Origin: Staphylococcus muscae
Lineage (GTDB): Bacteria > Bacillota > Bacilli > Staphylococcales > Staphylococcaceae
Reading direction: 5' to 3'
DNA: 64,000 bases
NCBI RefSeq assembly: GCF_003019275.1
Contig: NZ_CP027848.1
Coordinates: forward strand, 1,488,001 to 1,552,000
Shown here: positions 35,851-47,154 of the stretch, in pieces
How positions within the stretch are numbered: the first letter of the stretch is position 1
Layout: each line of letters begins with the position of its first letter
Made by a program: the position numbers and the translations under genes
Notes under the pieces: generated by a model
Told to the model about the DNA's origin: nothing
Database searches by the model: none
Seen by the model: only the letters and a program-made list of their open reading frames with translations

Positions 35851-36513
35851 ATGAACTACGAAAAATATATTGATCACACATTATTAAAACCAGAATCAAC
35901 ACGTCAACAAATTGATAAGATTATTGAAGAAGCGAAAGAATACCACTTCAAATCAGTTTGTGTCAATCCAACACACGTGGCGTATTCAGCAGAAAAATTA
36001 GCGGATTCAGACGTACTTGTGTGTACAGTGATTGGATTCCCATTAGGCGCTTCAACATCTGAAGTGAAAGCATGTGAAACGAAAGATGCCATTTCTAAAG
36101 GGGCAGATGAAATTGACATGGTTATCAATATCGGCGCATTAAAAGACGGGCGCTATGATGATGTTCAAGCAGACATCGCAGCGGTTGTGGAAGCGTCTGA
36201 CGACAAAACAGTCAAAGTCATTATTGAAACAGTATTATTAACAGATGAAGAAAAAGTGAAAGCATGTGAGTTATCAAAAGCAGCAGGCGCAGACTTCGTG
36301 AAAACATCAACAGGCTTCGCAGGCGGCGGTGCAACACCGGAAGATGTGAAGTTAATGAAAGATACAGTAGGTGACGCACTTGAAGTGAAAGCATCAGGTG
36401 GTGTGCGTAACTTGGCGGACTTCCAAGCGATGTTGGAAGCAGGCGCAACACGTGTCGGCGCAAGTGCAGGCGTACAAATTATGCAAGGATTAGAAGCAGA
36501 CACAGATTATTAA
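35851..36513 (+). CDS. deoC: Deoxyribose-phosphate aldolase
   Basis: A 220-residue class I aldolase that splits 2-deoxyribose 5-phosphate to acetaldehyde and glyceraldehyde 3-phosphate. The Schiff-base lysine is in [14 protein letters not shown] (about residue 151), the second catalytic lysine in VKASGGVRN, and the aspartate region is [14 protein letters not shown]-terminal [10 protein letters not shown] is also diagnostic. AAAGGAGTTATAAC precedes the ATG, and the gene follows the transporter by 13 bp within one operon. Confidence 0.95.
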   Translation: MNYEKYIDHTLLKPESTRQQIDKIIEEAKEYHFKSVCVNPTHVAYSAEKLADSDVLVCTVIGFPLGASTSEVKACETKDAISKGADEIDMVINIGALKDGRYDDVQADIAAVVEASDDKTVKVIIETVLLTDEEKVKACELSKAAGADFVKTSTGFAGGGATPEDVKLMKDTVGDALEVKASGGVRNLADFQAMLEAGATRVGASAGVQIMQGLEADTDY

Positions 36514-36541
36514 GATTGAACACGAATAAGGAGTGATTGTG

Positions 36542-37720
36542 ATGACAGTACCATTTCAACGTGTCCATTTAATCGTTATGGACTCTGTCGGTATCGGGGA
36601 AGCGCCTGATGCGAAAGCGTTCAACGATGAAGGGTCACATACGTTAAAACATACATTAGAAGGCTTTGATCAAACATTACCAAACTTAGAACGCCTCGGA
36701 CTCGGTAATATCGATGACTTACCAGTCGTTGGGCGTGTCGATGCCCCAACGGCGTACTATACGAAGATGAGCGAAGCATCTGTTGGGAAAGACACGATGA
36801 CGGGTCACTGGGAAATCATGGGCTTGAATATTAACGAACCATTCAAAGTGTACCCGAACGGCTTTCCAGATGAACTTGTTTCAGAAATCGAACGCCTGAC
36901 AGGACGTAAAGTCGTAGCGAACCGTCCAGCATCAGGAACACAAATCATTGACGAGTGGGGGGCGCATCAGATGGAAACAGGCGACTTGATCGTCTACACA
37001 TCTGCAGACCCTGTGTTACAAATCGCGGCACATGAAGACATTATTCCACTTGAAGAATTGTATGATATTTGTGAGAAAGTCCGTGAATTAACGAAAGATC
37101 CGAAATACTTAATCGGACGTATTATTGCCCGTCCATATGTGGGTGAACCAGGTAACTTCACACGTACGAGTAACCGTCACGACTACGCATTGAAACCATT
37201 CGGCCGTACGGTGATGAATACATTGAAGGATACCGATCATGATGTCATTGCGATTGGTAAGATTAATGACATCTATGACGGTGAAGGTGTGACGGAAGCG
37301 ATCCGCACGAAGAGCAACATGGACGGTATGGATCAGCTGATGAACGTTGTGAAGAAGGATTTCAAAGGCTTGAGTTTCTTGAACTTGGTAGACTTTGATG
37401 CGCTCTACGGTCATCGTAGAGACAAGCCAGGCTATGCGCAAGCGTTGAAGGATTTCGACGAACGTTTGCCTGAACTGTTAGACAACATGCGTGAAGACGA
37501 CTTGTTGATCATTACAGCTGATCACGGTAATGACCCGACAGCGGATGGGACAGACCATACACGTGAATATATTCCGGTATTGTTTTACAGTCCGAAGTTC
37601 AAGGGTGGTGCAGCCCTTGAAGGCGACACAACATTTAGCTCAATTGGCGCAACAATTGCGGATAACTTCGGTGTTGAATTACCAGAATTTGGACGTAGCT
37701 ATTTAGCAGAATTGAAATAA
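36542..37720 (+). CDS. deoB: Phosphopentomutase
   Basis: A 392-residue phosphopentomutase of the alkaline-phosphatase superfamily, interconverting (deoxy)ribose 1- and 5-phosphates and so joining DeoD to DeoC. Metal and phospho-threonine segments: [25 protein letters not shown] (phosphorylated Thr), [12 protein letters not shown], and [22 protein letters not shown] 36542 chosen since AAGGAG is 8 bases upstream; in-frame GTGs before it overlap that site. Last gene of the operon before a terminator. Confidence 0.95.
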   Translation: MTVPFQRVHLIVMDSVGIGEAPDAKAFNDEGSHTLKHTLEGFDQTLPNLERLGLGNIDDLPVVGRVDAPTAYYTKMSEASVGKDTMTGHWEIMGLNINEPFKVYPNGFPDELVSEIERLTGRKVVANRPASGTQIIDEWGAHQMETGDLIVYTSADPVLQIAAHEDIIPLEELYDICEKVRELTKDPKYLIGRIIARPYVGEPGNFTRTSNRHDYALKPFGRTVMNTLKDTDHDVIAIGKINDIYDGEGVTEAIRTKSNMDGMDQLMNVVKKDFKGLSFLNLVDFDALYGHRRDKPGYAQALKDFDERLPELLDNMREDDLLIITADHGNDPTADGTDHTREYIPVLFYSPKFKGGAALEGDTTFSSIGATIADNFGVELPEFGRSYLAELK

Positions 37721-37727
37721 TGATAAG

Positions 37728-37762
37728 AAAAACCTCTATCGTTCTGGATAGAGGTTTTTTAT
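37728..37762. terminator. Terminator after deoB, shared with the sirtuin gene
   Basis: AAAAACCTCTATC and GATAGAGGTTTTTT form a perfect stem, with runs suitable on both strands. Confidence 0.92.
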
Positions 37763-37766
37763 GTGT

Positions 37767-38501
37767 TTATTGATGGTTTTGTAGTTGTTTAATGACAGAG
37801 ACCATATCATCGTGAATGACGAGTTGTGCGTTACGATCGAAAGGTGTTGGATCTCGGTTGATAATGACGAGATTCTGACCGGTAAAGTTCGATATAAGAC
37901 CGGAAGCTGGCTGTACAAGCAGTGAAGAACCTAACACAATGAGTGTGTCAGCCTTCTGTAACTTGTTCAATGCACTGAAAATGGTTTGTTCATTCAGCAT
38001 CTCACCATATAGAACAATATCCGGGCGAATCGGGCCATTGGACTCTGGACAACGTAATAGATATTGGTCGATTACTTCAGACTTTGTATACGTATGACTA
38101 TCTTGTATACAGTAGAAACGATTGAGCGTACCATGCAATTCATCCACTTTTTGACTCCCTGCATCGGAATGTAAGCCGTCGATATTTTGTGTAATGACTC
38201 CGAGAGAGTGCCCTTGCGCCTCTAACTGTGCCATCCATTCGTGTACAGGATTTGGCTTTTTGTCCGCAAAGAGTAAGTATTGATGACAAAATTCCATAAA
38301 ACCAACAGGATCTTCCCTCAAATAATCATGGCTTAATAAGTATTCTGGTGAGGCTCCCTTTTGTTCAATTGCATCATATAAACCACCTGCTGATCGGAAG
38401 TCGGGAATCCCACTTGCGACAGAGACACCCGCTCCTGTAAAGAATACAATTCGCTCAGAAGCATCTACAATTTCTTTTAGTTGTGTGATGACATTATCCA
38501 T
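37767..38501 (-). CDS. Sir2-family NAD-dependent protein deacylase
   Basis: A 244-residue bacterial sirtuin (CobB/SrtN type) that removes acyl groups from lysines using NAD. Rossmann-type NAD motif GAGVSVASGIPDFRS (about residues 22-36), TQNIDGLH, the catalytic His in ELHGTLNRF, LYGEML, and LGSSLLVQPA near the C-terminus. The zinc site looks degenerate: where the family has two CxxC pairs, this protein has YCIQD and LRCPES, each with one cysteine only. ATG 38501 follows GGAGTGATAGAA. It converges with the deo operon. Confidence 0.88.
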   Translation of the reverse strand: MDNVITQLKEIVDASERIVFFTGAGVSVASGIPDFRSAGGLYDAIEQKGASPEYLLSHDYLREDPVGFMEFCHQYLLFADKKPNPVHEWMAQLEAQGHSLGVITQNIDGLHSDAGSQKVDELHGTLNRFYCIQDSHTYTKSEVIDQYLLRCPESNGPIRPDIVLYGEMLNEQTIFSALNKLQKADTLIVLGSSLLVQPASGLISNFTGQNLVIINRDPTPFDRNAQLVIHDDMVSVIKQLQNHQ

Positions 38502-39027
38502 TTCTATCACTCCATTTTAGTGAATCATAATCATATATTCATCGTAACATATGTTGATAAAAGGCGTGAAGGCAATGTTTTTAAGCGTTAGTATTAAGAA
38601 ATTCCTATATGATTGGATTTTGTATACTTACATAAATAAGTGGCTTTTTATTCATTATGAAATATATGAGGATAACTTTTGTGTCCCTTTGATTTGTGAG
38701 ATAAGGCGTTATGATTTACATATAGAGATTTAGAATGTTTTTTGTATTTTTACATGATGTATTTTGGAAGCGATATCTTATTAGTGCGTTTACACAAACT
38801 TGCATAAAAGGCTTGTCGTATTAAAGCGATAAAAATGTTTTAAAGGTTGAAAAATAAGGATTTCTACAAGTTTACTTTTTTAATGATAATTAAATGGAAA
38901 AATTTACAAATTTCATTTATGTTGACCGCAATATATAAATGTTTTTATCATTGAGCAATATCAATATAATGATATGTCCTTAAATATACCTTTATATTGG
39001 GAGAAAATTTGTAATGGGAGTTTTGCA
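38502..39027 (+). other. Intergenic leader upstream of the serine-rich adhesin
   Basis: A 526-bp AT-rich interval without a supportable gene: a 60-codon frame at 38551-38733 has no ribosome-binding site. It should contain the adhesin promoter; candidates such as TTGACC (38919 region) with TATAAA, or TATAAT near 38966, are not well spaced. I see no conserved RNA motif. Confidence 0.4.
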
Positions 39028-42000
39028 ATGACGAGAAAAACAAGGGAATTCAATAAAAGTCTTAGGGAAGAAAAAGCAAGAGTAAAGCTGTATAAATCTG
39101 GTAAAAACTGGGTTAAAGCAGGTTTAAAAGAGATTCAATTACTTAAAATGTTAGGCTTGTCTTTTGTGACAGACAAGGTTGATAAAGAGCAAAATGACAA
39201 AACAAATGTCGGAACACTCATCAAAGATAATGCACTCAAGACGACAGCCATTACAGGTGGATTATTTACAGTGAACATGTTGCATGATCACCAAGCATTA
39301 GCAGCATCTGAAACGCCAGTCACATCTGAATTGGCAATGAATAGCCAAACAGTGGGTGATCAAACATCTGTTGTGATTCAACAATCACAATCAACGGTTG
39401 AAAGCGAACAACCATCAGAAGCAAGTGAATCTCAAATCGCAAGTGATAGTCAAACTTCAGAAGAAAGCGAAGTTATGACGTCAGAAAGTACATCTGCAGA
39501 AAGTGAAAAAGTAGATTCTGAAAATCAAGCAAGTTTATCAGAGTCAGAATCGAAGTCATTATCACAGTCTGAAAATGAAAAAGCTTCACAATCAACAAGT
39601 GTGTATCAATCACAATTAGAAACTACAAATAAAGATATCACATCAGAAAAAATACAGACTTCTGAACAAAAAGTAGCATCTTCAACGATGCAAGTTGCAT
39701 TAAATAATTCAACAACAGCAGAAGTGACAACTTCTCAGTCTACATCAACGTCTCAAGCAATCAAGACACAGATTCAAAACTTAAGTGGCTCAGCATTCCG
39801 TTCGATGAATTATTCATTATCACGTGCAGCAACAACTGTGCCGACAGAACAAGTATTTATTGGTACAGGGTACGATACAGTATTTAAGCTTCCTGTCTAT
39901 TACCATTTGAAAGTAACGAGTGATGGGAAAAACATGACGTTCCAATACACGGTATCGTATGATAACCCGAATACAGCAACGATTGAGAAACCAAATCCAT
40001 TAGTATCAACGAGACAAGCTGTTGCGACATCACTGGATAGTATTTATCCAATGTTATCGTTAGGAAATGCCTATGGTTCACCAACAACGGCACAAAATGG
40101 ATATACAACAGGGTTTAATGGTACATATTTATCTAGACCACCTGTAAGTAATCCGGCAGTTAACCTTGATCAGAAAACTGGTGACTATTGGTGGGATACA
40201 CAAGCAATGGGTGGTACCCAAGTGAACAATGGTTATGGTCAGACAACCACTATTACGGTGCCTATCAATAATCCATCTGGTGATACAACATGGACATTCA
40301 AACCTTTTGCGGCACAAGATGGATCACTATATGCCGTTAACAATTATTTCAAAGACACAGTGACTGGAACGGAACCGGTTTCAAGCACATCACAGAGTCA
40401 ATCACTACAAGAAAGTGAGTCAAAAGCTTCAACAAGTAGATCTGTATCGACAAGTGTAAGCCAAGCGAATAGTCAAAGTGCGAGCACAAGTTTAGTGAAC
40501 AGCCAGAGTGCTAGTACCTCACAAAGTATTGCAGGCAGCCAAAGTGCGAGTACAAGTAAAGTAAATAGTGAGAGCATAAGTGCGTCGACAAGTAAGTCAG
40601 CAAGCACGAGTATTGCGAATAGCCAAAGTGAAAGTGCATCAGTAAGTAAATCAGCGAGTACAAGTCTTGCGAATAGTCAAAGTGAAAGTGCATCAGCCAG
40701 TAAGTCAGCCAGCACAAGTAAATTGGCTAGCGAAAGTTTAAGTACATCGACAAGCAAGTCGACGTCAGTAAGCGAGAGCGAATCAGTATCAGTAAGTAAA
40801 TCAACATCATTAAGTGAAAGTGAGTCAACATCGACAAGCAAATCAGCATCATTGAGTACAAGTACATCGACGAGTAAGTCAGCAAGTACAAGTCTTGCGA
40901 ATAGCCAAAGTGAAAGTGCATCAGCAAGTAAATCAGTGAGTACAAGCCTTGCGAATAGTCAAAGTGAAAGTGTATCGACGAGTAAGTCGTCAAGTACAAG
41001 CCTTGTAAATAGTCAGAGTACAAGCGCATCGACGAGTAAGTCGGCAAGTACAAGCCTTGCGAATAGCCAAAGTGAAAGTGCATCAGTAAGTAAATCAGCG
41101 AGTACAAGTCTTGCGAATAGTCAAAGTGAAAGTACATCGACAAGCAAGTCAGCCAGCACAAGTAAATCAGCAAGCGAAAGCCTAAGTACATCGACAAGCA
41201 AGTCAGCAAGTACGAGCGTATCAAATAGCGAAAGTGAGAGCGCAAGTAAATTAGCTAGCGAGAGCGTAAGTACGTCAACAAGCAAATCAGCAAGCGAAAG
41301 CCTAAGTACATCGACGAGTAAGTCGGCAAGTACAAGCGTGGCGAATAGTCAAAGTGAAAGTGCATCAGTTAGTAAGTCAGCAAGTACAAGCCTTGTGAAT
41401 AGCCAAAGTGCAAGTACAAGTAAATCGTCAAGTGAAAGTTTAAGCACATCAACAAGCAAGTCAGCAAGTACAAGTCTTTCAAATAGTCAAAGTGAGAGTG
41501 TAAGCAAATCAACATCGTTGAGTGAAAGTGTATCGATGAGTAAATCGGTAAGTACAAGCCTTGTGAATAGCCAAAGCGAAAGTGCATCAGTTAGTAAGTC
41601 AGCAAGTACAAGCCTTGTGAATAGTCAGAGTACAAGTGCATCAGTTAGTAAGTCAGCAAGTACAAGCGTGGCGAATAGTCAAAGTGAAAGTGCATCAGTT
41701 AGTAAGTCAGCAAGTACAAGTATTGCGAACAGCCAAAGTGAAAGTACAAGTAAATCGGCAAGCGAAAGCATAAGCACGTCGACAAGTAAGTCAGCAAGCA
41801 CAAGCGTATCAAATAGCGAAAGTGAAAGCACAAGTAAATTGACAAGCGAAAGCATAAGCACGTCGACAAGTAAATCAGCAAGCACGAGCGTTTCGAACAG
41901 CCAAAGTGAAAGTACAAGTAAATCGGCAAGCGAAAGCATAAGCACGTCGACAAGTAAATCAGCAAGTACGAGCGTTTCGAATAGCGAAAGTGAAAGCACA

Positions 42001-45000
42001 AGTAAATCGGCAAGCGAAAGCGTAAGTGTATCGACAAGCAAGTCAGCAAGTACAAGTGTTTCAAATAGCGAAAGTGAAAGTACAAGTAAATCGGCAAGCG
42101 AAAGTTTAAGCACATCGACAAGCAAGTCAGCAAGTACGTCAATAAGCAATAGCGAATCACTAAGCAACAGCGAATCACTAAGCAACAGTGAATCATTGAG
42201 CAACAGTGAATCATTAAGCAATAGTGAGTCATTAAGCAATAGTGAGTCATTAAGCAATAGTGAGTCATTAAGTAACAGCGAATCATTAAGCAACAGTGAA
42301 TCATTAAGCAATAGCGAGTCGTTAAGTAATAGCGAATCATTGAGCAATAGCGAATCGTTAAGCAACAGTGAGTCAACAAGTAAATCAGCAAGCACGTCAA
42401 TAAGCAACAGTGAGTCATTAAGCAATAGTGAATCATTGAGTAACAGTGAATCGTTGAGTAACAGCGAATCATTAAGCAACAGTGAATCGTTGAGTAATAG
42501 TGAATCACTAAGCAACAGTGAATCACTAAGCAACAGTGAATCATTAAGCAATAGTGGATCATTAAGTAACAGTGAGTCATTAAGCAATAGCGAATCATTG
42601 AGCAACAGTGAATCGTTAAGCAATAGCGAATCATTGAGTAACAGTGAGTCATTAAGCAATAGTGAGTCATTAAGTAATAGTGAGTCATTAAGTAATAGTG
42701 AGTCATTAAGTAATAGTGAGTCATTAAGTAATAGTGAGTCATTAAGTAATAGTGAGTCATTAAGTAACAGCGACTCGTTGAGTAACAGTGAATCGTTGAG
42801 TAATAGTGAGTCATTGAGTAATAGTGAGTCGTTAAGTAACAGTGAATCGTTAAGCAATAGTGAATCATTGAGCAACAGCGAATCACTAAGCAACAGTGAA
42901 TCATTAAGTAACAGTGAATCGTTAAGCAATAGTGAATCATTGAGCAACAGCGAATCACTAAGCAACAGTGAATCATTAAGTAAATCAGCAAGCACGTCAA
43001 TAAGCAATAGCGAATCGTTAAGCAACAGCGAATCATTGAGTAATAGTGAGTCAATGAGCAATAGTGAGTCATTAAGTAATAGTGAATCAATGAGTAATAG
43101 CGAGTCACTAAGCAACAGTGAGTCATTAAGTAATAGCGAATCAATGAGTAATAGCGAATCATTAAACAATAGTGAGTCATTAAGCAATAGTGAGTCATTA
43201 AGCAATAGTGAGTCATTAAGCAATAGTGAGTCATTAAGCAATAGTGAGTCATTAAGCAATAGTGAATCGTTGAGTAATAGCGAATCATTGAGTAACAGTG
43301 AATCATTGAGTAACAGTGAATCATTGAGTAACAGTGAATCATTGAGTAACAGTGAATCATTGAGTAACAGTGAATCATTGAGTAACAGTGAATCATTGAG
43401 TAACAGTGAATCGTTGAGTAACAGCGAATCATTAAGCAACAGTGAATCGTTGAGTAATAGTGAATCATTAAGTAATAGTGAGTCGTTAAGCAACAGCGAA
43501 TCACTAAGCAACAGTGAATCATTAAGCAACAGTGAATCATTGAGTAACAGTGAATCATTGAGTAATAGTGAGTCATTGAGTAACAGCGAATCGTTGAGTA
43601 ACAGTGAATCATTAAGCAACAGTGAGTCGTTGAGTAATAGTGAGTCGCACAGCAACAGTGAGTCATTAAGTAATAGCGAATCAATGAGTAATAGCGAATC
43701 ATTGAGTAACAGTGAATCATTGAGTAACAGTGAATCATTGAGTAACAGTGAATCATTGAGTAACAGTGAATCATTGAGTAACAGTGAATCATTGAGTAAC
43801 AGTGAATCATTGAGTAACAGTGAATCATTGAGTAACAGTGAATCATTGAGTAACAGTGAATCATTGAGTAACAGTGAATCATTGAGTAACAGTGAATCAT
43901 TGAGTAACAGTGAATCATTGAGTAACAGTGAATCATTGAGTAACAGTGAATCGTTGAGTAACAGCGAATCATTAAGCAACAGTGAATCGTTGAGTAATAG
44001 TGAATCATTAAGTAATAGTGAGTCGTTAAGCAACAGCGAATCACTAAGCAACAGTGAATCATTAAGCAACAGTGAATCATTAAGCAACAGTGAATCATTG
44101 AGTAACAGTGAATCATTGAGTAATAGTGAGTCATTGAGTAACAGCGAATCGTTGAGCAACAGTGAATCGTTGAGTAATAGTGAGTCATTAAGCAACAGTG
44201 AGTCATTAAGCAACAGTGAGTCATTAAGCAATAGTGAATCATTGAGTAATAGTGAGTCATTAAGCAATAGCGAATCACTAAGCAACAGTGAATCATTAAG
44301 CAACAGTGAATCATTGAGTAACAGTGAATCATTGAGTAACAGTGAATCACTAAGCAACAGTGAATCACTAAGCAACAGTGAATCATTAAGCAATAGTGGA
44401 TCATTAAGTAACAGTGAGTCATTAAGCAATAGCGAATCATTGAGCAACAGTGAATCATTGAGTAACAGCGAATCATTGAGTAATAGTGAATCATTGAGTA
44501 ATAGTGAGTCATTGAGTAATAGTGAGTCGTTAAGTAACAGTAAATCATTAAGCAACAGCGAATCATTAAGTAATAGTGAGTCGCACAGCAACAGTGAGTC
44601 ATTAAGTAATAGTGAATCATTGAGTAATAGTGAGTCATTGAGTAACAGCGACTCGTTGAGTAACAGTGAGTCGTTAAGCAACAGTGAGTCATTAAGTAAC
44701 AGCGAATCATTAAGCAATAGTGAATCATTGAGCAATAGTGAGTCATTGAGCAATAGTGAGTCGTTAAGCAACAGTGAATCATTAAGCAACAGCGAGTCGC
44801 TCAGCAACAGTGAATCATTGAGCAACAGTGAATCATTGAGCAACAGTGAATCATTGAGCAACAGTGAGTCATTAAGTAACAGCGAATCAATAAGCAATAG
44901 CGAATCATTAAGCAATAGTGAATCAATAAGCAATAGCGAATCAATGAGTAATAGCGAATCATTAAGTAACAGTGAGTCGTTAAGCAACAGCGAATCAATG

Positions 45001-47067
45001 AGTAATAGTAATAGCGAATCACTAAGTAATAGTGAATCATTAAGTAATAGTGAGTCGCACAGCAATAGCGAATCGCTTAGCAACAGTGAGTCGTTAAGCA
45101 ACAGTGAATCATTAAGTAACAGCGAATCGTTGAGTAATAGCGAATCATTAAGTAACAGTGAGTCGTTAAGCAACAGCGAATCAATGAGTAATAGCGAATC
45201 ACTAAGTAATAGTGAATCATTAAGTAATAGTGAGTCGCACAGCAATAGCGAATCGCTTAGCAACAGTGAGTCGTTAAGCAACAGTGAATCATTAAGTAAC
45301 AGCGAATCGTTGAGTAATAGCGAATCATTAAGTAACAGTGAGTCGTTAAGCAACAGCGAATCAATGAGTAATAGCGAATCACTAAGTAATAGTGAATCAT
45401 TAAGTAATAGTGAGTCGCACAGCAATAGCGAATCGCTTAGCAACAGTGAGTCGTTAAGCAACAGTGAATCATTAAGTAACAGCGAATCAATGAGCAACAG
45501 CGACTCGTTGAGTAATAGTGAGTCATTAAGTAACAGTGAGTCGTTAAGCAACAGTGAATCATTAAGTAACAGCGAATCAATGAGCAACAGCGACTCGTTG
45601 AGTAATAGTGAGTCATTAAGTAACAGCGACTCGTTGAGTAACAGTGAATCGTTGAATAATAGCGAATCATTAAGTAATAGTGGATCATTAAGCAATAGTG
45701 AATCATTAAGTAATAGTGAGTCGTTAAGTAATAGTGAATCATTGAGCAATAGTGAGTCAATGAGCAATAGTGAGTCAATGAGCAATAGTGAGTCAATGAG
45801 CAATAGTGAGTCATTAAGTAATAGCGAATCAATGAGTAACAGCGAGTCATTAAGCAATAGTGGATCATTAAGCAACAGCGACTCGTTGAGCAACAGCGAC
45901 TCGTTGAGCAATAGTGAGTCATTAAGCAATAGTGAATCGTTGAGCAATAGTGAGTCAATGAGTAATAGTGAGTCATTAAGCAATAGCGAGTCATTAAGCA
46001 ATAGCGAGTCATTAAGTAATAGTGAATCATTGAGTAATAGCGAGTCACTAAGCAACAGTGGGTCATTAAGTAACAGCGAATCATTGAGCAATAGTGAGTC
46101 ATTAAGCAACAGTGGATCATTGAGTAATAGCGAATCATTGAGTAATAGCGAATCATTGAGTAATAGTGAATCAATAAGCAATAGTGACTCGTTGAGTAAT
46201 AGCGACTCGTTGAGTAACAGCGAATCATTAAGCAACAGCGACTCGCTCAGCAACAGGGAATCACTAAGCAACAGCGAATCGTTGAGTAATAGTGAGTCAA
46301 TGAGTAATAGTGAGTCAATGAGTAATAGTGAGTCAATGAGTAATAGTGAGTCAATGAGTAATAGTGAGTCAATGAGTAATAGTGAGTCAATGAGCAATAG
46401 TGAGTCATTAAGCAATAGTGAATCGTTGAGTAATAGTGAATCATTAAGTAACAGTGAATCATTGAGTAATAGCGAGTCACTAAGCAACAGTGAATCGTTG
46501 AGCAATAGTGAGTCAATGAGCATGAGTACGTCAGTATCAGATAGCACGAGTGCGTCAACAAGCATGAGTACATCATTATCAGAAAGTGAAAGTGCATCAT
46601 TATCAATGAGCGCATCATTATCAGAAAGTGAATCAGTATCTGAATCGACATCAGTAAGCGAATCTGATTCAGCATCGATAAGTGCTTCGGCTTCATTATC
46701 AGAAAGCACATCAATTTCTGAAAGTAACTCAGCATCAATGAGTACATCAGCTTCAACAAGCATGAGTACTTCAATGTCAGTGAGCGTAAGCAATTCGACA
46801 TCAATGAGCACCTCAACTTCAACAAGTATGAATGGTTCAATGTCAACAAGTACGTCAACATCAATGAATACAAGTGAATCTATGTCTCAAAGCCAAGCAA
46901 CTCATAGCACGTCTATGACAGATTCGGCTAAAGGTGAACTTCCTGAAACTGGACAAGCAACATCAGATAATAACTATGGTTTGATGGGTGGCGTTGCAGC
47001 GTTACTTGCAGGATTAGGATTGTTTAGAAAGTCTAAAAAAGGGCAAAATAAAGAACAATCTAAGTAA
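39028..47067 (+). CDS. sraP: Serine-rich repeat adhesin (SraP-like), accessory Sec substrate
   Basis: A 2679-residue cell-wall glycoprotein. The ATG at 39028 follows TGGGAGTTTTGCA; an earlier in-frame ATG lacks a site. The ~92-residue signal peptide has the accessory-Sec type [17 protein letters not shown] and ends near HQALAA. Then come a short serine-rich segment (about 95-250), a non-repetitive binding region (about 275-450; [33 protein letters not shown]), and a serine-rich repeat of some 2150 residues, mostly the hexamer SLSNSE. The sorting signal is LPETG (about residue 2638), a helix and [10 protein letters not shown]. Sortase-anchored, O-glycosylated by GtfA/B and exported through SecA2/SecY2, encoded next door. 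It lacks an obvious S. aureus-type lectin/cadherin-like set. Confidence 0.93.
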   Translation: MTRKTREFNKSLREEKARVKLYKSGKNWVKAGLKEIQLLKMLGLSFVTDKVDKEQNDKTNVGTLIKDNALKTTAITGGLFTVNMLHDHQALAASETPVTSELAMNSQTVGDQTSVVIQQSQSTVESEQPSEASESQIASDSQTSEESEVMTSESTSAESEKVDSENQASLSESESKSLSQSENEKASQSTSVYQSQLETTNKDITSEKIQTSEQKVASSTMQVALNNSTTAEVTTSQSTSTSQAIKTQIQNLSGSAFRSMNYSLSRAATTVPTEQVFIGTGYDTVFKLPVYYHLKVTSDGKNMTFQYTVSYDNPNTATIEKPNPLVSTRQAVATSLDSIYPMLSLGNAYGSPTTAQNGYTTGFNGTYLSRPPVSNPAVNLDQKTGDYWWDTQAMGGTQVNNGYGQTTTITVPINNPSGDTTWTFKPFAAQDGSLYAVNNYFKDTVTGTEPVSSTSQSQSLQESESKASTSRSVSTSVSQANSQSASTSLVNSQSASTSQSIAGSQSASTSKVNSESISASTSKSASTSIANSQSESASVSKSASTSLANSQSESASASKSASTSKLASESLSTSTSKSTSVSESESVSVSKSTSLSESESTSTSKSASLSTSTSTSKSASTSLANSQSESASASKSVSTSLANSQSESVSTSKSSSTSLVNSQSTSASTSKSASTSLANSQSESASVSKSASTSLANSQSESTSTSKSASTSKSASESLSTSTSKSASTSVSNSESESASKLASESVSTSTSKSASESLSTSTSKSASTSVANSQSESASVSKSASTSLVNSQSASTSKSSSESLSTSTSKSASTSLSNSQSESVSKSTSLSESVSMSKSVSTSLVNSQSESASVSKSASTSLVNSQSTSASVSKSASTSVANSQSESASVSKSASTSIANSQSESTSKSASESISTSTSKSASTSVSNSESESTSKLTSESISTSTSKSASTSVSNSQSESTSKSASESISTSTSKSASTSVSNSESESTSKSASESVSVSTSKSASTSVSNSESESTSKSASESLSTSTSKSASTSISNSESLSNSESLSNSESLSNSESLSNSESLSNSESLSNSESLSNSESLSNSESLSNSESLSNSESLSNSESLSNSESTSKSASTSISNSESLSNSESLSNSESLSNSESLSNSESLSNSESLSNSESLSNSESLSNSGSLSNSESLSNSESLSNSESLSNSESLSNSESLSNSESLSNSESLSNSESLSNSESLSNSESLSNSESLSNSDSLSNSESLSNSESLSNSESLSNSESLSNSESLSNSESLSNSESLSNSESLSNSESLSNSESLSNSESLSKSASTSISNSESLSNSESLSNSESMSNSESLSNSESMSNSESLSNSESLSNSESMSNSESLNNSESLSNSESLSNSESLSNSESLSNSESLSNSESLSNSESLSNSESLSNSESLSNSESLSNSESLSNSESLSNSESLSNSESLSNSESLSNSESLSNSESLSNSESLSNSESLSNSESLSNSESLSNSESLSNSESLSNSESLSNSESLSNSESLSNSESHSNSESLSNSESMSNSESLSNSESLSNSESLSNSESLSNSESLSNSESLSNSESLSNSESLSNSESLSNSESLSNSESLSNSESLSNSESLSNSESLSNSESLSNSESLSNSESLSNSESLSNSESLSNSESLSNSESLSNSESLSNSESLSNSESLSNSESLSNSESLSNSESLSNSESLSNSESLSNSESLSNSESLSNSESLSNSESLSNSESLSNSESLSNSESLSNSESLSNSESLSNSESLSNSGSLSNSESLSNSESLSNSESLSNSESLSNSESLSNSESLSNSESLSNSKSLSNSESLSNSESHSNSESLSNSESLSNSESLSNSDSLSNSESLSNSESLSNSESLSNSESLSNSESLSNSESLSNSESLSNSESLSNSESLSNSESLSNSESLSNSESLSNSESISNSESLSNSESISNSESMSNSESLSNSESLSNSESMSNSNSESLSNSESLSNSESHSNSESLSNSESLSNSESLSNSESLSNSESLSNSESLSNSESMSNSESLSNSESLSNSESHSNSESLSNSESLSNSESLSNSESLSNSESLSNSESLSNSESMSNSESLSNSESLSNSESHSNSESLSNSESLSNSESLSNSESMSNSDSLSNSESLSNSESLSNSESLSNSESMSNSDSLSNSESLSNSDSLSNSESLNNSESLSNSGSLSNSESLSNSESLSNSESLSNSESMSNSESMSNSESMSNSESLSNSESMSNSESLSNSGSLSNSDSLSNSDSLSNSESLSNSESLSNSESMSNSESLSNSESLSNSESLSNSESLSNSESLSNSGSLSNSESLSNSESLSNSGSLSNSESLSNSESLSNSESISNSDSLSNSDSLSNSESLSNSDSLSNRESLSNSESLSNSESMSNSESMSNSESMSNSESMSNSESMSNSESMSNSESLSNSESLSNSESLSNSESLSNSESLSNSESLSNSESMSMSTSVSDSTSASTSMSTSLSESESASLSMSASLSESESVSESTSVSESDSASISASASLSESTSISESNSASMSTSASTSMSTSMSVSVSNSTSMSTSTSTSMNGSMSTSTSTSMNTSESMSQSQATHSTSMTDSAKGELPETGQATSDNNYGLMGGVAALLAGLGLFRKSKKGQNKEQSK
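42130..46520 (+). repeat. 18-bp coding repeat array (SLSNSE hexapeptide) in sraP
   Basis: About 4.4 kb of 18-bp units encoding S-[L/M/I/H]-S-N-S-[E/D/G]. Codons vary only between AGC/AGT, TTA/TTG/CTA and AAC/AAT, and several long blocks are exact higher-order copies (for example 45061-45180, 45241-45360 and 45421-45480, which start alike at 180-bp spacing). Two KSASTS islands interrupt it near 42370 and 42980. Length is likely variable and hard to assemble. Confidence 0.95.
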
Positions 47068-47090
47068 TAAAGAATAATATGACATGCGTT

Positions 47091-47126
47091 GAAGAGGCAG
47101 CACTCTCGGTGAGTGTTTGCCTCTTC
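47091..47126. promoter_or_regulatory. Stem-loop between sraP and secY2
   Basis: GAAGAGGCA and TGCCTCTTC form a perfect 9-bp stem with an inner CACTC/GAGTG pair. There is no T-run after it, so it may allow partial read-through or protect the adhesin mRNA end. The secY2 ribosome-binding site lies 16 bp further. Confidence 0.55.
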
Positions 47127-47154
47127 GATACCATGTTTTAAAAAGAGGTTTAAC

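Noticed and set aside
38551..38733. A 60-codon frame upstream of the adhesin
   Set aside because: No ribosome-binding site, no recognisable domain, and sequence composition like the surrounding non-coding DNA.
42130..46520. CRISPR-like regular repetition
   Set aside because: Units are contiguous, coding and without unique spacers; no cas genes are present.
41679..46811. A 1710-codon minus-strand open frame (LLLNDS repeats), and similar long minus-strand frames over 41699-44782 and 62699-63772
   Set aside because: They are the antisense shadow of 18-bp and 90-bp coding repeats, which lack stops in several frames. They have no ribosome-binding site and the plus-strand proteins have signal peptides and a sorting signal.
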